In this document: positions 1 through 6,779 of the stretch, piece by piece
Position numbering within the stretch: position 1 is the stretch's first letter
How the letters are laid out: the number at the start of each line of letters is the position of its first letter
Made by a program: the position numbers and the translations under genes
Notes under the pieces: model-generated
Told to the model about the DNA's origin: nothing
The model's database searches: none
The model's input: only the letters and a program-made list of their open reading frames with translations
DNA from: Nocardioides sp.
Lineage (GTDB): Bacteria; Actinomycetota; Actinomycetes; Propionibacteriales; Nocardioidaceae
Length of the DNA stretch: 7,499 nt
NCBI GenBank assembly: GCA_003519585.1
Contig: DOWL01000103.1
Span: forward strand, 36,700-44,198
Direction: 5' to 3'

Positions 1-439
1 GGTAGAGCGCCTTGCAGGCGGTGGCTCCGAACTCCGAGGTGAGCTCGGTCTTCGCCGAGCCGCAACGTGGGCACGAGACCAGCCGCGCCGTGGGCATCAG
101 GGTCAGCGGGATCGGCCCGCCGCTCGTCGGGGCGGGCCCCGGCGCGGACAGGCCGTGGTCGCGCAGCGCCTGTCGACCGTGCTCGGTGATCCAGTCGCTC
201 GACCACGCCGGGCTCAGCGCGACGACCACCCGGGCGTCGAAGCCGGCGTCGCTGAGCCGATGCACGAGGTCGTCGCGCATCGTCGCCATGGCCGGACAGC
301 CGGAGTAGGTCGGCGTGATGGTCACGACGACGTCGCGGCCGCACTGCTCCACCTCGCGGAGCACGCCGAGGTCGGCCAGGGTCAGCATCGGCATCTCCGG
401 GTCGGTGACCGAGGCGGCCACGGCGTACGCGGTGCTCAC
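1..439 (-). CDS. paaD: PaaD, phenylacetyl-CoA epoxidase maturation factor (partial, C-terminus off the left edge)
   Basis: First 146 residues of PaaD, the factor needed to make the PaaABCE epoxidase active, thought to act in metal or Fe-S assembly. The N-terminal DUF59/MIP18-like domain shows DPEMPMLTLADLGVLR (residues 13-28) and TPTYSGCPAM (42-51), with the conserved Cys48. The C-terminal zinc-finger part shows CPRCGS (123-128, Cys123 and Cys126) and FGATACKALY (137-146, Cys142). The family usually ends a few residues after a fourth Cys, which falls just outside the window, so about 90% of the protein is present. The start is a GTG at 439-437 that overlaps the paaC stop by four bases (GTGA), so translation is probably coupled to paaC. 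Nothing suggests degradation; the truncation is only the window edge. The identification is firm from motifs and operon position. Confidence 0.95.
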   Translation of the reverse strand, partial: MSTAYAVAASVTDPEMPMLTLADLGVLREVEQCGRDVVVTITPTYSGCPAMATMRDDLVHRLSDAGFDARVVVALSPAWSSDWITEHGRQALRDHGLSAPGPAPTSGGPIPLTLMPTARLVSCPRCGSAKTELTSEFGATACKALY

Positions 440-1311
440 CACAGCCCCTCCGGATGGGCGCGAGCCACGACCTGCATCTCCGCGAGCAACCGGCTCAGCG
501 CCTCGGTGTGGCCGCGGCCGGTCATGGACCCCACCTCGGGCCGCTCGACGGCGGAGACCGCGAACACCTGGTCGAGGATCACGTCGACGTCGGGCCCGGC
601 GTCGTACGCGCGGATCAGTTCGTCGTGCAGTGGCCAGACGTCGGTCAGTCCGGCCAGCAGCCGACGCCGCGACTCCTCAGTGCCCTGGGCCAGAGTGAGG
701 AACCAGCGGCCGGCGTAGTCGCGGTGGTAGGCAAGCTCCTTGACCCCTTTGGCCGCGATCGCCGCCAACACGGGATCGCGGTGGGTGGCCAGCTTCTCGA
801 ACGCCGCCAGCCGGACGGTGCTGAACAGCAGCAGCCTGGCCACGGTGTGGGCGAAGTCGCCGTTGGGCAGCTCGACCAGCCGGACGTTGTGGAAGTCGAT
901 GGCCTCCCGGAAGAAGGCGAGGGCATCCTCGACCGGCACCGGCGAGCCCTGCGGCAACGCCGGCACGAGGGCCGGATCGGCGGCGGCCGCCCGGGCCAGC
1001 AACAGCCGGGCCTGGCCGAGGAGGTCCAGCGCGATGTTGGCCAGCGCGATGTCCTCTTCGAGGTCGGGCGCGTTGCTGCACCACTCACTGAGCCGGTGCG
1101 ACATCACCAGCGCGTCGTCGCCGAGCGCGAGGCAGTACGTCGCGAGCTCGCCGGCGTCGAGGTCGTCCGGGACGGTCGTGTCTACGCCGGCCAGCGGGTC
1201 CTCGAAATCTGTACCGAAGGCCCACTGGGACGTGTCGGTGCCGAGCAGGCCGTCGTAGACGCTGCCGTGCTGGTCGTTGGGGTCAGGGGTCGAGTGCTCG
1301 TCGTCGTTCAT
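436..1311 (-). CDS. paaC: PaaC, structural subunit of phenylacetyl-CoA epoxidase
   Basis: Ferritin-like subunit that pairs with PaaA in the ring-1,2-phenylacetyl-CoA epoxidase. It has the PaaA fold but holds no di-iron centre in characterised systems, and it acts in the cytoplasm. From the ATG at 1311 the product is 291 residues. The helical core begins near residue 50; family-typical stretches are LEEDIALANIALDLLGQAR (about 83-101), the NVRLVELPNGDFAHTVAR segment, and KELAYHRDYAGRWFLTLAQG. The E. coli protein is about 248 residues, so there is an acidic N-terminal extension of about 45 residues (including GSVYDGLLGTDTSQWAFG). I recall this extension from other actinobacterial PaaC proteins, so it is probably genuine. 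The ATG shares one base with the paaB stop (TGATG); an in-frame GTG one codon earlier (1314) is equally possible. The stop overlaps the paaD start. Confidence 0.95.
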   Translation of the reverse strand: MNDDEHSTPDPNDQHGSVYDGLLGTDTSQWAFGTDFEDPLAGVDTTVPDDLDAGELATYCLALGDDALVMSHRLSEWCSNAPDLEEDIALANIALDLLGQARLLLARAAAADPALVPALPQGSPVPVEDALAFFREAIDFHNVRLVELPNGDFAHTVARLLLFSTVRLAAFEKLATHRDPVLAAIAAKGVKELAYHRDYAGRWFLTLAQGTEESRRRLLAGLTDVWPLHDELIRAYDAGPDVDVILDQVFAVSAVERPEVGSMTGRGHTEALSRLLAEMQVVARAHPEGLW

Positions 1312-1598
1312 CACATGTGGGGGACGTCGTCGGGGATCGTGTAGAAGGTCGGGTGCCGATAGACCTTGTCGCCGGCCGGCGCGAAGAGCGGGTCCTTCTC
1401 GTCGGGGCTCGACGCGGTGATGTCCGCAGCCTTGACCACCCAGATCGAGACGCCCTCGTTGCGGCGGGTGTAGACGTCGCGCGCATGCCGCAACGCCATC
1501 TCGTCATCAGCCGCATGCAGCGACCCGACGTGCACGTGGTTGAGACCGCGCTTGCCGCGGACGAAGACCTCGTAGAGCGGCCACTCCTGCTCGCTCAT
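1311..1598 (-). CDS. paaB: PaaB, phenylacetyl-CoA epoxidase subunit
   Basis: Small 95-residue subunit of the epoxidase, thought to bridge the PaaAC heterodimers and help couple them to the reductase PaaE. Family hallmarks are [20 protein letters not shown] (residues 6-25), [12 protein letters not shown] (38-49), SIWVVKA (51-57) and the C-terminal [14 protein letters not shown] (82-95). Length and ends match the family, about 95 residues. The ATG at 1598-1596 overlaps the paaA stop by four bases (ATGA), and the stop overlaps the paaC start. The reading frame stays open for about 1 kb upstream through paaA by chance, because the DNA is GC-rich. Homology begins precisely at MSEQEW, which fixes the start. 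Confidence 0.96.
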   Translation of the reverse strand: MSEQEWPLYEVFVRGKRGLNHVHVGSLHAADDEMALRHARDVYTRRNEGVSIWVVKAADITASSPDEKDPLFAPAGDKVYRHPTFYTIPDDVPHM

Positions 1599-2557
1599 GA
1601 CGTGGGCCCGGAGGTCTCGACAGGCTCGACCGACGACCTGGCCGCGAATGCAGTCGCCGCTTCGCGAACCCACGCGCCGTCCTCGTGAGCGCGCCGGCGG
1701 TGGGCGATCCGCTGCCGGTTGCAGGGACCGTTGCCCTTGATCACCTCGGCGAACTCCTCCCAGTCCGGCTGACTGAAGTCGAAGTGGCCGCGCTCCTCGT
1801 TCCACGCCAGGCCGGGATCGGGGAGCGTGACCCCGAGCGCCTCGGCTTGCGGCACCGTCATGTCGACCATGCGCTGACGCAGGTCGTCGTTGGTGTTGCG
1901 CTTGATCCCCCACGCCATCGACTGCGCTGTGTTGGGCGAGTCGACGTCGGGCGGGCCGAACATCATCAGCGCCGGCCACCAGAACCGGTCGACCGACTCC
2001 TGCACCATCGCGCGCTGCGCGTCGGTGCCGCGCATCATCGTCATCAGCAGCTCGTAGCCCTGCCGCTGGTGGAAGGACTCCTCCTTGCAGATGCGGATCA
2101 TCGCCCGTCCGTAGGGGCCGTACGACGTACGACACAGCGGCACCTGGTTGCAGATCGCGGCGCCGTCGACCAGCCAGCCGATGGTGCCGACGTCGGCGTA
2201 GGACAGCGTGGGGTAGTTGAAGATCGAGGAGTACTTCTGCCGGCCCTCGATCAGCATCTCGGTCAGCTCGCCGCGGGAGACTCCCAGCGTCTCGGTCGCG
2301 GAGTAGAGGTAGAGCCCGTGGCCGGCCTCGTCCTGCACCTTGGCCAGCAGGATCGCCTTGCGCCGCAGCGAGGGCGCTCGGGTGATCCAGTTGCCCTCCG
2401 GCTGCATGCCGATGATCTCGGAGTGCGCGTGCTGGGCGATCTGACGCACCAGCGTCTTGCGATAGCCCTCCGGCATCCAGTCGCGCGGCTCGATCCGGTC
2501 GTTGCGGGCGATGGTCTCGTCGAACAACTCTTCCAGCTCCGCGTCGGTGACGGTCAC
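1595..2557 (-). CDS. paaA: PaaA, catalytic di-iron subunit of phenylacetyl-CoA epoxidase, with a repeat-derived C-terminal tail
   Basis: Catalytic subunit of the multicomponent monooxygenase that epoxidises the ring of phenylacetyl-CoA using O2 and electrons from PaaE. The 320 residues show the bacterial multicomponent-monooxygenase ligand pattern: Glu47 in HSEIIGMQ, Glu77 and His80 in [12 protein letters not shown], and Glu159/Glu160 with His163 in [12 protein letters not shown]. The substrate-side segment [19 protein letters not shown] and the C-terminal [20 protein letters not shown] are typical. The start is a GTG at 2557 preceded by a perfect GGAGG at 2567-2563 with a 5-base spacer. The last residues, SSVEPVETS onward, are not part of the family: they are encoded by a dispersed repeat at 1613-1631 that carries the reading frame to a new stop overlapping paaB. 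First gene of the paaABCD operon, transcribed from the shared divergent promoter region. Confidence 0.97.
   Translation of the reverse strand: MTVTDAELEELFDETIARNDRIEPRDWMPEGYRKTLVRQIAQHAHSEIIGMQPEGNWITRAPSLRRKAILLAKVQDEAGHGLYLYSATETLGVSRGELTEMLIEGRQKYSSIFNYPTLSYADVGTIGWLVDGAAICNQVPLCRTSYGPYGRAMIRICKEESFHQRQGYELLMTMMRGTDAQRAMVQESVDRFWWPALMMFGPPDVDSPNTAQSMAWGIKRNTNDDLRQRMVDMTVPQAEALGVTLPDPGLAWNEERGHFDFSQPDWEEFAEVIKGNGPCNRQRIAHRRRAHEDGAWVREAATAFAARSSVEPVETSGPTS
1613..1631. repeat. Short dispersed repeat inside the 3' end of paaA
   Basis: The sequence GGTCTCGACAGGCTCGACC contains the direct repeat CTCGAC-agg-CTCGAC and reads as VEPVETS in the paaA frame. I recognise it as a very abundant short element in Nocardioides-type and related actinobacterial genomes, where it typically sits at gene ends and gives proteins tails such as VEPVETSG. 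The motif is visible in the sequence; its abundance is recalled knowledge and cannot be counted here, because this window holds only one copy of this subtype. Confidence 0.65.
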
Positions 2558-2562
2558 GGGCG

Positions 2563-2567
2563 CCTCC
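2563..2567 (-). promoter_or_regulatory. Ribosome binding site of paaA
   Basis: Perfect GGAGG on the minus strand, five bases before the GTG start. It decides the paaA start, as no ATG lies near. Its first base is the last base of the 34-bp palindrome, so operator and translation signal abut. Confidence 0.8.
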
Positions 2568-2600
2568 AGTATTTACTGACCTATCGGTCTGTAAATACTG
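2567..2600. promoter_or_regulatory. Divergent promoter/operator palindrome between paaA and the trpB2-like gene
   Basis: A 34-bp interrupted palindrome in which 15 of 17 base pairs match, centred at 2583/2584. The outer arms CAGTATTTAC / GTAAATACTG are markedly AT-rich for this DNA. The inner part, CTGACCTATCGGTCTG (2576-2591), resembles a TetR-family operator. Characterised PaaR regulators of phenylacetate genes are TetR-type and bind palindromes with ACTnACC-like half-sites, which fits. On the plus strand TTTACT (2572-2577) and AATACT (2594-2599) are 16 bases apart; on the minus strand TTTACA (2595-2590) and AATACT (2573-2568) are also 16 apart. Both divergent promoters could therefore lie wholly inside the palindrome, with the operator core as their shared spacer. 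Exact transcription starts are inference. Confidence 0.8.
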
Positions 2601-2650
2601 CCAGGGCACGGGCCATGGCGCAACCGGCGCGGACTGGCCAAGATGCGCAG

Positions 2651-4012
2651 ATGGCCACCGAGCGCTCTACGTTCCTCCTGGACGAGACCCAGATCCCCAC
2701 GCAGTGGTACAACCTCGTGCCCGACCTGCCGGCCCCGCCTCCGCCGCCGTTGCACCCTGGGACGCGCGAGCCGGTCGGCCCCGACGACCTGGCACCGCTG
2801 TTCCCGATGGCGCTCATCCAGCAGGAGGTCACCGCGGATCAGTACGTCGACATCCCGGGCGGCGTCCTCGACGTCTACCGGATCTGGCGGCCCTCGCCGC
2901 TGGTGCGCGCGCGCCGGCTCGAGAAGCTGCTCGACACCCCGGCCAAGATCTTCTTCAAGTACGAAGGCGTCAGCCCGGCCGGCTCCCACAAGCCGAACAC
3001 CGCCGTACCCCAGGCCTTCTACAACGCGCAGGAGGGGATCCGGAAGCTCACCACCGAGACCGGTGCCGGCCAATGGGGCACGGCGCTCGCGTTCGCGACC
3101 GCACAGTACGGCATGGAGTGCGAGGTCTGGCAGGTGCGCTCGTCGTACGACCAGAAGCCGGCCCGGCGCACGATGATGGAGATCTACGGCGCGACCCTGC
3201 ACCCCAGCCCGTCCGACCTGACCGAGGCGGGTCGCACGATCCTCGCCGCCGACCCCGACTCGACCGGATCGCTCGGCATCGCGATCTCCGAAGCGGTCGA
3301 GGCGGCCCTCCAGGCAGACGACGCCCGCTACGCGTTGGGCTCGGTGCTCAACCACGTGCTGCTGCACCAGACCGTGATCGGTCAGGAAGCGCTGATACAG
3401 CTGGAGATGGCCGAGGCGGTCCCCGACGTGATCGTCGGCTGCACCGGCGGCGGCTCGAACTTCGGCGGACTCGCCTTCCCGTTCATCCGCGAGAAGCTGG
3501 CCGGCCGGATGGACCCGGTGATCCGCTGCGTGGAGCCGGCGGCGTGCCCGTCGCTGACGCGCGGCGAGTACCGCTACGACTTCGGCGACACGATCGGCAT
3601 GACGCCGCTGCTCAAGATGCACACGCTCGGGCACGGCTTCATCCCCGACCCGATCCATGCCGGTGGCCTGCGGTACCACGGCATGGCTCCGCTGGTGTCC
3701 CACGTCTACGAGCTCGGTCTGGCCGAGGCCGAGGCGATCCCGCAGCTGGAGTGCTTCCAGGCGGCGCTGATGTTCGCCCGGACCCAGGGGATCGTGCCCG
3801 CGCCGGAGCCGACGCACGCGATCGCGGCGGCGATCCGCGAGGCCAAACGCTGCAAGGAGAGCGGCGAGGAGAAGACGATCCTCACCGCCCTCTGCGGCCA
3901 CGGCCATCTCGACACCGCGGCGTACGACGCCTACCTGCACGGCACCATGCAGGACCTCGACTTCCCCGAGGACGAACTCCGTGCGGCGATGGACGCGGTG
4001 CCCGTGCTCTGA
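2651..4012 (+). CDS. TrpB2-type (TrpB-like) pyridoxal-phosphate enzyme
   Basis: Fold-type II PLP enzyme of the TrpB2 / trpB_rel group, which makes tryptophan from indole and serine in characterised members and lacks an obligatory TrpA partner. The 453 residues show the N-terminal [13 protein letters not shown] (15-27), [15 protein letters not shown] (51-60), the PLP lysine Lys114 in [24 protein letters not shown] (135-143) with Glu136 matching the catalytic Glu, the phosphate loop GCTGGGSNF (263-271), [10 protein letters not shown] (335-344), EPTHA and CGHGHLD (415-421). The last has Cys where classical TrpB has Ser contacting the PLP ring nitrogen. No trpA, trpC or other trp gene is nearby. 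The 2651 ATG fits family N-termini; an in-frame ATG at 2615 has a weak AGGG eight bases upstream and would add 12 residues. First gene of the rightward transcript, 17 bases before tspO. Its true substrate here is unknown. Confidence 0.9.
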   Translation: MATERSTFLLDETQIPTQWYNLVPDLPAPPPPPLHPGTREPVGPDDLAPLFPMALIQQEVTADQYVDIPGGVLDVYRIWRPSPLVRARRLEKLLDTPAKIFFKYEGVSPAGSHKPNTAVPQAFYNAQEGIRKLTTETGAGQWGTALAFATAQYGMECEVWQVRSSYDQKPARRTMMEIYGATLHPSPSDLTEAGRTILAADPDSTGSLGIAISEAVEAALQADDARYALGSVLNHVLLHQTVIGQEALIQLEMAEAVPDVIVGCTGGGSNFGGLAFPFIREKLAGRMDPVIRCVEPAACPSLTRGEYRYDFGDTIGMTPLLKMHTLGHGFIPDPIHAGGLRYHGMAPLVSHVYELGLAEAEAIPQLECFQAALMFARTQGIVPAPEPTHAIAAAIREAKRCKESGEEKTILTALCGHGHLDTAAYDAYLHGTMQDLDFPEDELRAAMDAVPVL

Positions 4013-4029
4013 CCGGTTACCGGGGCGGT

Positions 4030-4518
4030 GTGGACACCCTCGCAGACCACTCACCCGCCCCGGCCCGTTCCGCGCTGGCGCTGATCGGCTTCGCCCTGGC
4101 GGTGTTGGCCGCCGCGGTGATCGGCAGCCTCGCGGCAACCTCCTCGCGGGAGACCTACGAGCGGCTCGACCTGCCCGCATTCGCGCCACCGGGTTGGGTG
4201 TTCGGTCCGGTGTGGACGCTGCTCTACGTGCTCATCGCCGTCGCCGGCTGGCTGGTCTGGCGCGAGGTCGGGCTCGACCGGTCGATCGCGGTGTACGCCG
4301 TACAGCTGGGCCTCAACGCCCTGTGGACCCCGATCTTCTTCGCGGGTGATCGTTACGGCCTGGCGTTGATCGAGATCATCGTGCTGCTCGCCGCGGTCGT
4401 CGCCACGATCGTGCTCTTCGCGCGCCGCAGCCGCACCGCCGCGTGGCTGCTCGCGCCGTACGCCGCTTGGGTCGCGTTCGCGACCGCACTCAACGCCGCG
4501 ATCGTCCTCGCGAACTGA
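4030..4518 (+). CDS. TspO/MBR family membrane protein
   Basis: 162-residue protein of the TspO / peripheral benzodiazepine receptor family, five-helix membrane proteins that bind porphyrins and modulate tetrapyrrole or stress responses. Predicted membrane segments lie at about residues 14-37, 57-77, 87-105, 109-131 and 137-159. Family signatures are LDLPAFAPPGWVFGPVWTLLY (starting at residue 46), VQLGLNALWTPIFF (91-104) and PYAAWVAFATALNAAIVLAN (143-162); aromatic residues are concentrated at the expected positions. The start is the GTG at 4030, 17 bases after the TrpB2-like gene, so co-transcription is likely. The PaaR-type operator and paaZ follow 13-46 bases downstream. No established link between TspO and phenylacetate catabolism is known to me, so its presence here is notable. 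The family assignment is firm; the function in this locus is not. Confidence 0.92.
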   Translation: MDTLADHSPAPARSALALIGFALAVLAAAVIGSLAATSSRETYERLDLPAFAPPGWVFGPVWTLLYVLIAVAGWLVWREVGLDRSIAVYAVQLGLNALWTPIFFAGDRYGLALIEIIVLLAAVVATIVLFARRSRTAAWLLAPYAAWVAFATALNAAIVLAN

Positions 4519-4530
4519 GCCACGCGGATT

Positions 4531-4550
4531 TCCTGACCGATCGGTCTGGA
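4531..4550. promoter_or_regulatory. Second PaaR-type operator, upstream of paaZ
   Basis: 20-bp palindrome with one mismatched pair around a perfect 12-bp core, GACCGATCGGTC (4535-4546). Aligned with the first operator, 4528-4550 matches 2571-2593 at 20 of 23 positions, in the same orientation and with the same asymmetric T (CTGACC[T/G]ATCGGTCTG). Such conservation outside coding DNA points to one regulator binding both. It lies between tspO and paaZ and covers the region where a -35 element and spacer for paaZ would lie, which fits repression by blocking RNA polymerase. Confidence 0.8.
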
Positions 4551-4551
4551 T

Positions 4552-4557
4552 TACGGT
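4552..4557 (+). promoter_or_regulatory. Candidate -10 element of a leaderless paaZ promoter
   Basis: TACGGT fits the actinobacterial TAnnnT pattern and ends seven bases before the ATG at 4565. Transcription would then start at or next to the A of the start codon, giving a leaderless mRNA, a common arrangement in actinobacteria. The TTTCCT at 4529-4534 is a weak -35 candidate with 17 bases between. A GGTGAGGG stretch also lies just before the ATG but too close for an ideal ribosome site. Inference only. Confidence 0.4.
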
Positions 4558-4564
4558 GAGGGAC

Positions 4565-6607
4565 ATGCCCCGACTGCTCGAGAGCTACGCCGCCGGACGC
4601 TGGTTCACCGCCGGAGACGGAGGCACGCCACTCCTCGATGCCGGCACCGGCGAGGAGGTCGCGCGGGTCTCGGCGACCGGCCTCGATCTGGGCGCGATGG
4701 TGCAGCACGCCCGCACCGTGGGCGGCCCGGCGCTTCGAGCGCTCACCTTCCACGAGCGCGCCGGACTCCTCAAGGCGATGGCCAAGGATCTGACCGAGCA
4801 CAAGGAGGCGTTCTACGACCTGTCGTACGCCACGGGCGCGACGCGTCGCGACTCGGCGGTGGACATCGACGGCGGCATCGGCACGGTGTTCTCGATCGCG
4901 AGCAAGGGCACCCGCGAACTGCCCAACGACACGGTCTACATCGACGGCGGACTCGAGCGGCTCGGCCGCAGCGGCACCTTCGTCGGGCAGCACATCTACA
5001 CCTCGCGGCCCGGGGTCGCCGTCCAGATCAACGCCTTCAACTTCCCGGTCTGGGGCATGCTCGAGAAGCTCGCTCCGGCCTTCCTGGCCGGTGCGCCCAG
5101 CATCGTGAAGCCGGCCGCGCAGACGGCGTACCTCACCGAGGCGGTGGTCCGCCGGATCATCGAGTCCGGGCTGCTTCCCGAGGGGTCGCTCCAACTGCTG
5201 TGCGGAAGCCCGCAGGGGCTGCTCGACGAGCTCACCGTCCAGGACCAGGTGGGCTTCACCGGCTCCGCGCACACCGCCGGACTGCTCCGCAACCACCCGC
5301 AGGTGCTGCACGGTGGCGTCGAGCTGACCGTCGAGGCAGACTCCCTCAACTGCTCGATCCTGGGCCCGGACGTGACCGCCGCCGACCCGGAGTTCGAGCT
5401 GTTCGTCAAGGGCGTGGTCGCCGAGATGACGGTGAAGGCCGGGCAGAAGTGCACCGCGATCCGACGGGTCATCGTGCCACGGGGTCAGCTCGACGCCGTG
5501 GCCGATGCGGTCGTGGCCCGGCTCGAGCGCACCACCGTCGGCAACCCACGCTCCGACGAGGTGCGGATGGGTGCGCTGGTCAGTCTCGATCAGCGCGATG
5601 AGGTGCGGAAGGCGATCCAGTCGCTGCGCGCGTCGGCCGAGATCGTGTACGGCGATCCCGATCGCGTGGACGTCGTCGACGCCGATGCCGAGCGCGGCGC
5701 GTTCGTGTCGCCGGTGCTGCTGCGCGCCCAGGACGGCGCGGTCGAGCCGCACGACGTCGAGCCGTTCGGTCCGGTCAGCACGCTGATCGGCTACGACGAC
5801 CTCGACGCTGCGGTCACCCTCGCGGCCCGGGGCAAGGGGAGCCTGGTCGGCTCGGTGGTCAGCCACGACCCCGAGGTCGCGCGGCGCCTCGTGCTCGGCC
5901 TCGCGCCGTACCACGGCCGGATCCTCGTCCTCGATCGCGACGACGCCGGCGAGAGCACCGGACACGGCTCGCCGCTCCCGGTGCTGGTCCACGGAGGTCC
6001 CGGCCGCGCCGGCGGAGGTGAGGAGCTCGGCGGGGTGCGCGGCGTGCTCCACCACATGCAGCGCACCGCGATCCAGGGCTCGCCCGACATGCTCACCGCC
6101 GTGACCGGTCGCTGGACCGCGGGGTCGGCTCGTCGCCCGGACGACGTGCACCCGTTCCGCAAGAGCCTGGCCGAGCTGCGCATCGGCGACACCATCGCCT
6201 CCGAGCCACGGCAGGTGACCCTCGCCGACATCGAGGACTTCGCCGAGCTCACCGGTGACACCTTCTACGCGCACACCGACGAAGCGGCAGCGCAGCAGAA
6301 CCCACTCTTCGGCGGGATCGTCGCGCACGGCTACCTCGTGGTCTCCCTCGCCGCCGGGCTGTTCGTCGACCCGGACCCCGGCCCGGTGCTCGCGAACTTC
6401 GGCGTCGACCACCTGCGGTTCCTCACCCCGGTCAAGGCCGACGACACCATCGCCGTCACGCTCACCGTCAAGCAGATCACCCCGCGCACCAACGCCGACT
6501 ACGGCGAAGTCCGCTGGGACGCGGTGGTCACCAACGCCGACGGCGAGCCGGTCGCGACCTACGACGTGCTGACGCTCGTGGCCAAGGAGTGGCCGGCCTC
6601 GGAGTAG
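4565..6607 (+). CDS. paaZ: PaaZ, bifunctional oxepin-CoA hydrolase / 3-oxo-5,6-dehydrosuberyl-CoA semialdehyde dehydrogenase
   Basis: Two-domain fusion that opens the oxepin-CoA ring and oxidises the resulting semialdehyde with NADP+, the ring-cleavage step of the phenylacetate pathway. The 680 residues match the 681 of E. coli. The aldehyde dehydrogenase domain (about 1-520) has INAFNFPVW (155-163), Lys182 in SIVKPA, FTGS (231-234), general base Glu257 in ELTVEADS, and nucleophile Cys296 in KAGQKCTAIRR. The MaoC-like (R)-hydratase domain (about 535-675) has Asp565 and His570 in GDTFYAHTD, then NPLFGGIVAHGY (579-590). All catalytic residues are present in both halves, so it should be fully active. 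The ATG at 4565 gives the family-typical MPRLLESYAAGRW; a GTG at 4556 would add three residues. It has its own operator upstream but may also receive transcripts from the TrpB2/tspO promoter. Confidence 0.97.
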   Translation: MPRLLESYAAGRWFTAGDGGTPLLDAGTGEEVARVSATGLDLGAMVQHARTVGGPALRALTFHERAGLLKAMAKDLTEHKEAFYDLSYATGATRRDSAVDIDGGIGTVFSIASKGTRELPNDTVYIDGGLERLGRSGTFVGQHIYTSRPGVAVQINAFNFPVWGMLEKLAPAFLAGAPSIVKPAAQTAYLTEAVVRRIIESGLLPEGSLQLLCGSPQGLLDELTVQDQVGFTGSAHTAGLLRNHPQVLHGGVELTVEADSLNCSILGPDVTAADPEFELFVKGVVAEMTVKAGQKCTAIRRVIVPRGQLDAVADAVVARLERTTVGNPRSDEVRMGALVSLDQRDEVRKAIQSLRASAEIVYGDPDRVDVVDADAERGAFVSPVLLRAQDGAVEPHDVEPFGPVSTLIGYDDLDAAVTLAARGKGSLVGSVVSHDPEVARRLVLGLAPYHGRILVLDRDDAGESTGHGSPLPVLVHGGPGRAGGGEELGGVRGVLHHMQRTAIQGSPDMLTAVTGRWTAGSARRPDDVHPFRKSLAELRIGDTIASEPRQVTLADIEDFAELTGDTFYAHTDEAAAQQNPLFGGIVAHGYLVVSLAAGLFVDPDPGPVLANFGVDHLRFLTPVKADDTIAVTLTVKQITPRTNADYGEVRWDAVVTNADGEPVATYDVLTLVAKEWPASE

Positions 6608-6618
6608 CCCTCCACGCG

Positions 6619-6747
6619 GTGTCCGATTCCCTGGCCGAGCTTCTCGAGCGGGGCGTGGCCGGGGCGCTCTCCGACGATCGCTTCGAACTGGTGCAGGCCC
6701 GCAACGTGCTGCCGGGTTGCTACAGCTTCACCGCCTCCAGGATGTAG
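6619..6747 (+). other. Possible 42-codon frame, perhaps the 3' remnant of a lost gene
   Basis: An open frame beginning GTG (6619) and ending TAG (6747) would encode 42 residues, beginning MSDSLAELLERGVAGAL and ending NVLPGCYSFTASRM. About 37 of 42 third positions are G or C, as in the real genes here, and the end looks like a globular protein terminus rather than noise. There is no Shine-Dalgarno sequence, and the frame is also open upstream into paaZ, so it may be the tail of a gene whose front was lost when the neighbouring accessory DNA inserted or decayed. I do not recognise the family. The pseudogene on the other strand runs into it. Confidence 0.3.
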
Positions 6748-6779
6748 CGGCGCGCCCAGCACGCACGTGACCGTCGACC

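Noticed and set aside
454..1344. A plus-strand open frame of about 296 codons opposite paaC
   Set aside because: No motif; antisense shadow of paaC, whose family match is clear.
1685..2650. Upstream in-frame extension of the TrpB2-like gene on the plus strand
   Set aside because: It runs through the operator and antisense to paaA; homology starts only near 2651.
2573..4189. A 538-codon open frame on the minus strand, antisense to the TrpB2-like gene and tspO
   Set aside because: Arg/Gly/Ala-rich composition without any family motif; explained by the high GC of the real genes opposite it.
2651..4518. Idea that the TrpB2-like gene and tspO form a tryptophan-specific pair
   Set aside because: TspO is called tryptophan-rich only for its composition; the name gives no functional link to tryptophan synthesis.
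4490..6412. A 640-codon open frame on the minus strand opposite paaZ
   Set aside because: Low-complexity Glu/Arg/His/Val translation with no recognisable domain; paaZ is intact on the other strand with all its catalytic residues.
6630..6680. Possible terminator hairpin GAGCG...CGCTC after paaZ
   Set aside because: Only a 5-bp stem with a long loop and no T-run; not distinguishable from chance in GC-rich DNA.
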